From Myxococcota bacterium (lineage in GTDB: Bacteria; Myxococcota; Polyangia; GCA-2747355; JAKLHH01), in contig JAKLHH010000156.1 of the NCBI GenBank assembly GCA_022710245.1, positions 1 to 10,615 on the forward strand: a stretch of 10,615 nt of DNA. The letters run 5' to 3'. The translations under genes were made by a program, and so were the position numbers. This document shows positions 7,528-10,615 of this stretch, in pieces. Position 1 is the first letter of the stretch, and each line of letters begins with the position of its first letter. The notes under the pieces are model-generated. The model saw only the letters and a list, made by a program, of their open reading frames with translations. It made no database searches and was not told the origin of the DNA.

Positions 7528-8085
7528 ATGAGCGAGCCGCCGGAGAGCACCCAGACCCCAGCGCCAGCCACGGCGCCGATCCAGCCGGGCGTCGACGAGG
7601 CCGCGGCCCGCGCGGAGGCCGCGGCCCGCGCGGAGGCGGTGGTCGGTCCGCCGCCGAGCCGCCTCCGGCTCTTCCTGCGGCGCTACTCGCGCTGGGTCCT
7701 CCTCGGCGGGATCGCGCTCATCATGATCCACACCTTCCAGTCCCGGCCCGTGGAGGTCGAGGTCGCCCTCGAGCTCGGCTCCGCCCGCGTGGGGCTCCTC
7801 GAGGCGCGCGTCGTCTACCTGCTCGAGGGCGACGAGGCGCTGCGGGTCCGCTACGACTACAGCGTGCACGGCGCGCCGGTGGCCCAGCCGCACAAGGTGA
7901 AGCTCGGCCGCGGCGACTACACCCTGGAGATCGAGCTCACCTACCGCGGGGCGCCCCCCGCCAGCGTGCGGGGGACCCGGCGGCAGGCGGTGGGAGGCAG
8001 GACGATCATCAACCTCCGACGGCCGCTGCTGGTGCGCTCGGCCGGCGCGGTCACCGTCTACGTCGTGGCCGCGGCGGAGGGCTGA
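7528..8085 (+). CDS. Single-pass membrane protein of unknown function
   Basis: I do not recognise this 185-residue protein. Residues 1-45 are a low-complexity Pro/Ala/Thr then Glu/Ala/Arg-rich cytoplasmic tail containing the duplicated unit EAAARA. Basic residues (RLRLFLRRYSR, 45-55) precede one membrane segment (WVLLGGIALIMIHTF, 56-70), predicting N-inside, C-outside topology. The remaining 115 residues are rich in alternating Val/Leu/Tyr strands (VEVEVALELG, RVGLLEARVVYLL, LRVRYDYSVHG, YTLEIELTYRG, TIINLRRPLLV, VTVYVV), consistent with a small periplasmic beta-sandwich. There are no cysteines or obvious catalytic motifs. The ATG at 7528 has only a distant G-rich run upstream. It is divergent from the NlpC-like gene, and its stop lies nine bases from that of the kelch gene. 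Confidence 0.7.
   Translation: MSEPPESTQTPAPATAPIQPGVDEAAARAEAAARAEAVVGPPPSRLRLFLRRYSRWVLLGGIALIMIHTFQSRPVEVEVALELGSARVGLLEARVVYLLEGDEALRVRYDYSVHGAPVAQPHKVKLGRGDYTLEIELTYRGAPPASVRGTRRQAVGGRTIINLRRPLLVRSAGAVTVYVVAAAEG
7597..7632 (+). repeat. 18-bp tandem duplication inside the membrane protein gene
   Basis: Two exact 18-base copies (7597-7614 and 7615-7632) encode EAAARA twice; a third begins (GAGGCG) and diverges. The period keeps the reading frame. It lies in the cytoplasmic low-complexity tail, where length changes are probably tolerated. Confidence 0.8.
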
Positions 8086-8099
8086 GGCGCGCCGTCAGC
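8081..8099. other. Inverted repeat spanning two convergent stop codons
   Basis: GCTGA (8081-8085) and TCAGC (8095-8099) are complementary and each contains the stop codon of one of the two convergent genes; between them lies the palindrome GGCGCGCC. No T-run follows on either strand, so a working bidirectional terminator is doubtful. Confidence 0.3.
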
Positions 8100-10119
8100 G
8101 GAGCTGGCAGCGCCCGGGGGGCGAGGGATCCTTGAGGCCCTTGGTGTCGGCGGAGTCCTTGCCCGGGTCACGGAAGAGCGGTGCGTCCTCACTCGGATCG
8201 CCGCTCCTCGGGTTGTAGAGCTCGACGCTGTTCAGCAGCACCAGCGCCTCGGCGTCCTTGAGCGCGGCCGCGTCGGCGTCGAGCTTGGCGTCGACCCGGT
8301 CCTTCCGGCTGATGCCGCCCGTGAAGAGCAAGGAGTTGTCGAGGAGCCGCACGGTCCGGTGCCCGAACCGCGCGATCCCCAGCGACGGGGTGCCCGTCGC
8401 CAGCGTCGGGGAGCCACCCTTCGGCAGCTTGAAGACGACGCGCTGCTCCTGGGGACAGAGGTACTTGGCCACGCAGCCGGTCAGGTCTCCGTTGCCGCCG
8501 GACAGCAGGACGCTGCCGTCGTGGAGCGCGATCGCGTCGTGATAGCCCACCGACTTGAACGCCCCCGCGTCCACGTCCTTCAGCAGGGTCGGGTCGGCGG
8601 CGCTCACCCACTGCACCGGCGGCGTGCGGGGCACGTCGACGGTGCGCTGGCCCGAGGTGTCGTTGGCCAGGGTGAAGCCCCCTGCCCAGAGCACGCCGGT
8701 CGGGGCGGCGCCGTCGCTGCCGCCGATCGAGGTCAGGGTGTGCCAGGCCGTGGCGGCGGCCTTCGTGGTGAACGTGAGGGGCGCCACGGTGAAGGCGCCG
8801 GTGGTGGGCCGGGTGATCAGCTCGGCGACGTCGTCGATGGTCCCGTTCATGTTGCCGCCGAGGACGAGGAACCTGTCCGCGTCGAGGCGGGCGACGGCGT
8901 GGCCGGCGCGGATCTTCTGCAGGAACGCCGTCTGCCCCTTGGGGTTGCCCTCGGAGCCGAGGTCGCCGAAGTAGGAGGCCGGATCGCTGAGGAAGCCGCG
9001 GTCGTCGTTCAGCGTCGGGCTCGCGGCCTCCGGGTTCGCGTAGGCGGGCTTCTGCTCCCCCGCGCCTCCTGCGACCAGGGCGAGGTTCTCCGGAGAGACG
9101 AGGGTCGCGCCGGGGAAGAAGGTGGCGGGGAAGGAGGCGATCGTCCGCGTCGACACCCGCGGCTCTCCGTCAGTCGTCGCGGCGGGCGTGACGGTGAGGA
9201 TCATGGCCTCGGCCGGCTTCGCCGCGTTGTGGGGGCTGAGCAGGAACGGGTACCCGGTCCGGCTCACGCGCAACCAGAACGCCGGCTTCCCGTCGGCTGG
9301 TCGCACGCCGCCCACGACCAAGATCTGGTAGGGGCCGTCAGCCGGCGAGGAGAGCAGGAACGCGTGGTGGAGGGCGCGCGGCTTGAGCTGATCCTCCGCC
9401 TTCGCGGGCGGGTCCGGCGTCAGCACGCGGACCTCGGCGCGCGTGGGGTCGTAGTACTCGATGACGGCGGTGGCGCTGACGCCGATCGGCTCCACCGTCG
9501 GGAGCGCGACCGCCGCGCCCTCCCCGCCGTCGGCCACCACGCCGCCAAAGATCAGCACCCGTCCGTTGGGCAGGAGCGTCGCGCTGTGGAAGGCCCGCCG
9601 CTTGCGCAGCTTGGGGACGCAGGAGACGCCCTTGACCTTCTCGCCCGCCAGCGACGAGGGCCGCAGGCGGATGGTCGCCTCGCTCGCGGAGAGGTCCACG
9701 TCCTCGAGGGCGCCCGAGTACTTCAGCTCACTGCCGCTGAAGGCCTCCACCCGGACCGCCACGCGGCCAGCGCGACGTGGCACCACGAACTGCGCGCTCG
9801 CCTTGGAGGCGAAGACCGCATCACAGACCAGATCGTACTCCCGGATCTTCGCCGCGGTCACCGCGGTGCCGGCCTTGCGCTCGAGGAGGGCGAGGCGCAG
9901 ATCGTACTGCGCGACGGGGAAGTCGGTCGTCATGTCGCCTGGCGCCGTGCAGGCCGGATCCTGGGGCGCCATGACGAAGTGGAAGCGGAAGGGGACCTCG
10001 TCCTCCGGGCAGCCGGTGAGGCCCAGGAGCGTGGCCAGCAGCACGAGGCGTGGCCAGCTCGGGCGACCGGAGGCCCGCCGGGAGCAGGTGGCCACGAGAG
10101 GTCGCCCCTGGTGCAGCAT
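8095..10119 (-). CDS. Kelch-repeat (galactose-oxidase-like propeller) lipoprotein
   Basis: This is a large cell-surface or periplasmic lipoprotein of 674 residues. The signal peptide is long, with a basic n-region (SRRASGRPSWPR), a hydrophobic core (LVLLATLLG) and the lipobox LTGC (C37). Residues about 43-165 form a beta-rich domain with Cys57, Cys99 and Cys167. From about 170 on, kelch-type motifs recur with the hallmark 'H..t.L.dg.vLv.GG': RAFHSATLLPNGRVLIFGG, then blades ending in VVGG, VAGG, VLGG, WAGG, LSGG and FTGG, seven in all, as in a seven-bladed propeller. The last part returns to SVELYNPRSG, a typical kelch strand, and the protein ends in RCQLR. No copper-ligand set of true galactose oxidase is evident, so a binding role is more likely. 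The start may be the in-frame GTG at 10095 instead, which has AGGGG nine bases upstream (10109-10105); that would shorten the protein by eight residues. Confidence 0.85.
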   Translation of the reverse strand: MLHQGRPLVATCSRRASGRPSWPRLVLLATLLGLTGCPEDEVPFRFHFVMAPQDPACTAPGDMTTDFPVAQYDLRLALLERKAGTAVTAAKIREYDLVCDAVFASKASAQFVVPRRAGRVAVRVEAFSGSELKYSGALEDVDLSASEATIRLRPSSLAGEKVKGVSCVPKLRKRRAFHSATLLPNGRVLIFGGVVADGGEGAAVALPTVEPIGVSATAVIEYYDPTRAEVRVLTPDPPAKAEDQLKPRALHHAFLLSSPADGPYQILVVGGVRPADGKPAFWLRVSRTGYPFLLSPHNAAKPAEAMILTVTPAATTDGEPRVSTRTIASFPATFFPGATLVSPENLALVAGGAGEQKPAYANPEAASPTLNDDRGFLSDPASYFGDLGSEGNPKGQTAFLQKIRAGHAVARLDADRFLVLGGNMNGTIDDVAELITRPTTGAFTVAPLTFTTKAAATAWHTLTSIGGSDGAAPTGVLWAGGFTLANDTSGQRTVDVPRTPPVQWVSAADPTLLKDVDAGAFKSVGYHDAIALHDGSVLLSGGNGDLTGCVAKYLCPQEQRVVFKLPKGGSPTLATGTPSLGIARFGHRTVRLLDNSLLFTGGISRKDRVDAKLDADAAALKDAEALVLLNSVELYNPRSGDPSEDAPLFRDPGKDSADTKGLKDPSPPGRCQLR

Positions 10120-10125
10120 AGCGCT

Positions 10126-10154
10126 ACCCTAGCGACCGGGGTCCCGCGCGTCAA
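10126..10154 (-). promoter_or_regulatory. Candidate promoter of the kelch lipoprotein gene
   Basis: On the minus strand TTGACG (10154-10149, five of six matches to -35) is followed after 17 bases by TAGGGT (10131-10126), which fits the loose TAnnnT -10 pattern of high-GC bacteria. The start of transcription would fall near 10119, right at the annotated ATG. Either the mRNA is leaderless, or translation begins at the GTG at 10095, which would then have a 24-base leader with a good ribosome site. Confidence 0.45.
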
Positions 10155-10186
10155 GAAGCGGGCCGTGCTGCACCTGCGGCCTCCCC

Positions 10187-10492
10187 GTCGGAGGCGGCTG
10201 CAGGATCGCAGCCGACGCTGCTGGCTGCGATCCTGCAGGAACGCGTCGACTGCGCCCGTCGGAGGCAGCTGCAGCATCGCAGTCGACGCTGCTGGCTGTG
10301 ATCCTGCAGGAACGCGTCGACTGCGCCCGTCGGAGGCAGCTGCAGCATCGCAGCCGACGCTGCTGGCTGCGATCCTGCAGGAACGCGTCGACTGCGCCCG
10401 TCGGAGGCAGCTGCAGCATCGCAGTCGACGCTGCTGGGTGTGATCCTGCAGGAACGCGTCGACTGCGCCCGTCGGAGCAGCTGCAGCATCGC
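10187..10492. repeat. 71-bp tandem repeat array with internal hairpins
   Basis: Units begin with GTCGGAG at 10187, 10258, 10329, 10400 and 10471, exactly 71 bases apart; the fifth is cut short after 22 bases and lacks one G. The copies are nearly identical. Copies 1 and 3 carry C at two positions where copies 2 and 4 carry T, so the array looks like a doubled 142-bp dimer. Copy 1 contains a perfect 16-base inverted repeat (10198-10213 and 10223-10238, loop GACGCTGCT). A second, overlapping pairing, CGCAGTCGACGC with GCGTCGACTGCG, is perfect in copies 2 and 4. The period is not a multiple of three and there is no start signal, so the open frames through it are not genes. It occupies most of the divergent intergenic region 10120-10605, upstream of both flanking genes. 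Confidence 0.9.
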
Positions 10493-10513
10493 GACAGGCG
10501 AGATGCGCTTGTC
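10493..10513 (+). other. Small hairpin directly after the repeat array
   Basis: GACAGGCG (10493-10500) and CGCTTGTC (10506-10513) can pair over eight bases in RNA, one of them a G-U pair, around the loop AGATG. It abuts the truncated fifth repeat and is followed only by TTGGGG, so it is a weak candidate for a terminator. The rest of the stretch up to 10605 shows TTGACG at 10541, but the only AT-rich partner (TATCAC, 10561) is 14 bases away, too close for a standard promoter. Confidence 0.3.
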
Positions 10514-10605
10514 TTGGGGCTAGCTGCACCGTCGCAGGAGTTGACGGTCGCGGCCGTCTGTATCACAGTCCGCAGGGCGTCGGCGCGCCTTGAGCGAGGG
10601 AGACC

Positions 10606-10615
10606 ATGAGCTTCG
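10606..10615 (+). CDS. Start of a + strand gene, cut by the window end
   Basis: ATGAGCTTCG begins here, preceded by the ribosome-site-like GAGGGAGA at 10595-10602 with normal spacing. Only Met-Ser-Phe can be read, so nothing can be said about its product. The call rests on the ribosome site and on the position downstream of a long non-coding region. Confidence 0.45.

Noticed and set aside
7398..7571. N-terminal extension of the NlpC-like protein to 7571
   Set aside because: It would place about 58 residues before a clear signal peptide and overlap the divergent gene starting at 7528.
8359..10443. 694-codon open frame on the plus strand
   Set aside because: It is antisense to the kelch lipoprotein gene and runs into the tandem repeats; the composition is Arg/Gly/Ala-rich with no motif.
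10187..10492. CRISPR array or integron attC sites
   Set aside because: The whole 71-base unit is repeated without variable spacers, and there are no cas genes, gene cassettes or attC core sites.
10129..10566. Repetitive proteins encoded by the 71-bp array (both strands, several frames)
   Set aside because: The period of 71 shifts frame each copy, so the open frames merely reflect a stop-poor unit. There is no ribosome site, and the same peptide text appears in all frames.

Overview
The window is very GC-rich bacterial DNA, apart from one short AT-rich patch near 5,115-5,200. Its long open frames, Shine-Dalgarno-type ribosome sites and Sec/lipoprotein signals point to a Gram-negative bacterium with an outer membrane. 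The mix of a phosphate-type porin, a HEAT-repeat lipoprotein, a kelch-propeller lipoprotein and a degenerate NlpC/P60-like exported protein resembles Myxococcota (Deltaproteobacteria in the old sense). That taxonomic guess is inference from gene style only.

Layout. 1-1096 (+) is the 3' part of an OprO/OprP-like porin. 1177-4967 (+) is a translationally coupled pair: an SbcD/Mre11-like metallophosphoesterase nuclease and an SbcC/Rad50/YhaN-like ATPase that shows no zinc hook. 4968-5283 is a gap between convergent genes and holds an AT-rich cluster of short repeats. 5284-6711 (-) is a HEAT-repeat lipoprotein with its own readable promoter. 6795-7397 (-) is a small exported protein related to NlpC/P60 (CHAP-like) amidases that seems to have lost its catalytic residues. 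Divergent from it, 7528-8085 (+) is a single-pass membrane protein of unknown function. 8095-10119 (-) is a large lipoprotein with about seven kelch-type blades. 10120-10605 is a divergent intergenic region dominated by a 71-bp tandem repeat array (four full copies and a partial fifth). A new + strand gene probably begins at 10606.

Function. The nuclease and ATPase almost certainly form one DNA-end-processing complex of the Mre11-Rad50 type. The other genes are envelope proteins with no visible metabolic link; three of them (HEAT, NlpC-like, kelch) are exported and probably serve in protein-protein or cell-wall contacts.

The least explained parts are the 71-bp array, with its strong hairpin and its alternating (dimeric) copy pattern, and the AT-rich repeat patch at 5,114-5,204. 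I do not see a clear new multi-gene defence or biosynthetic system here.
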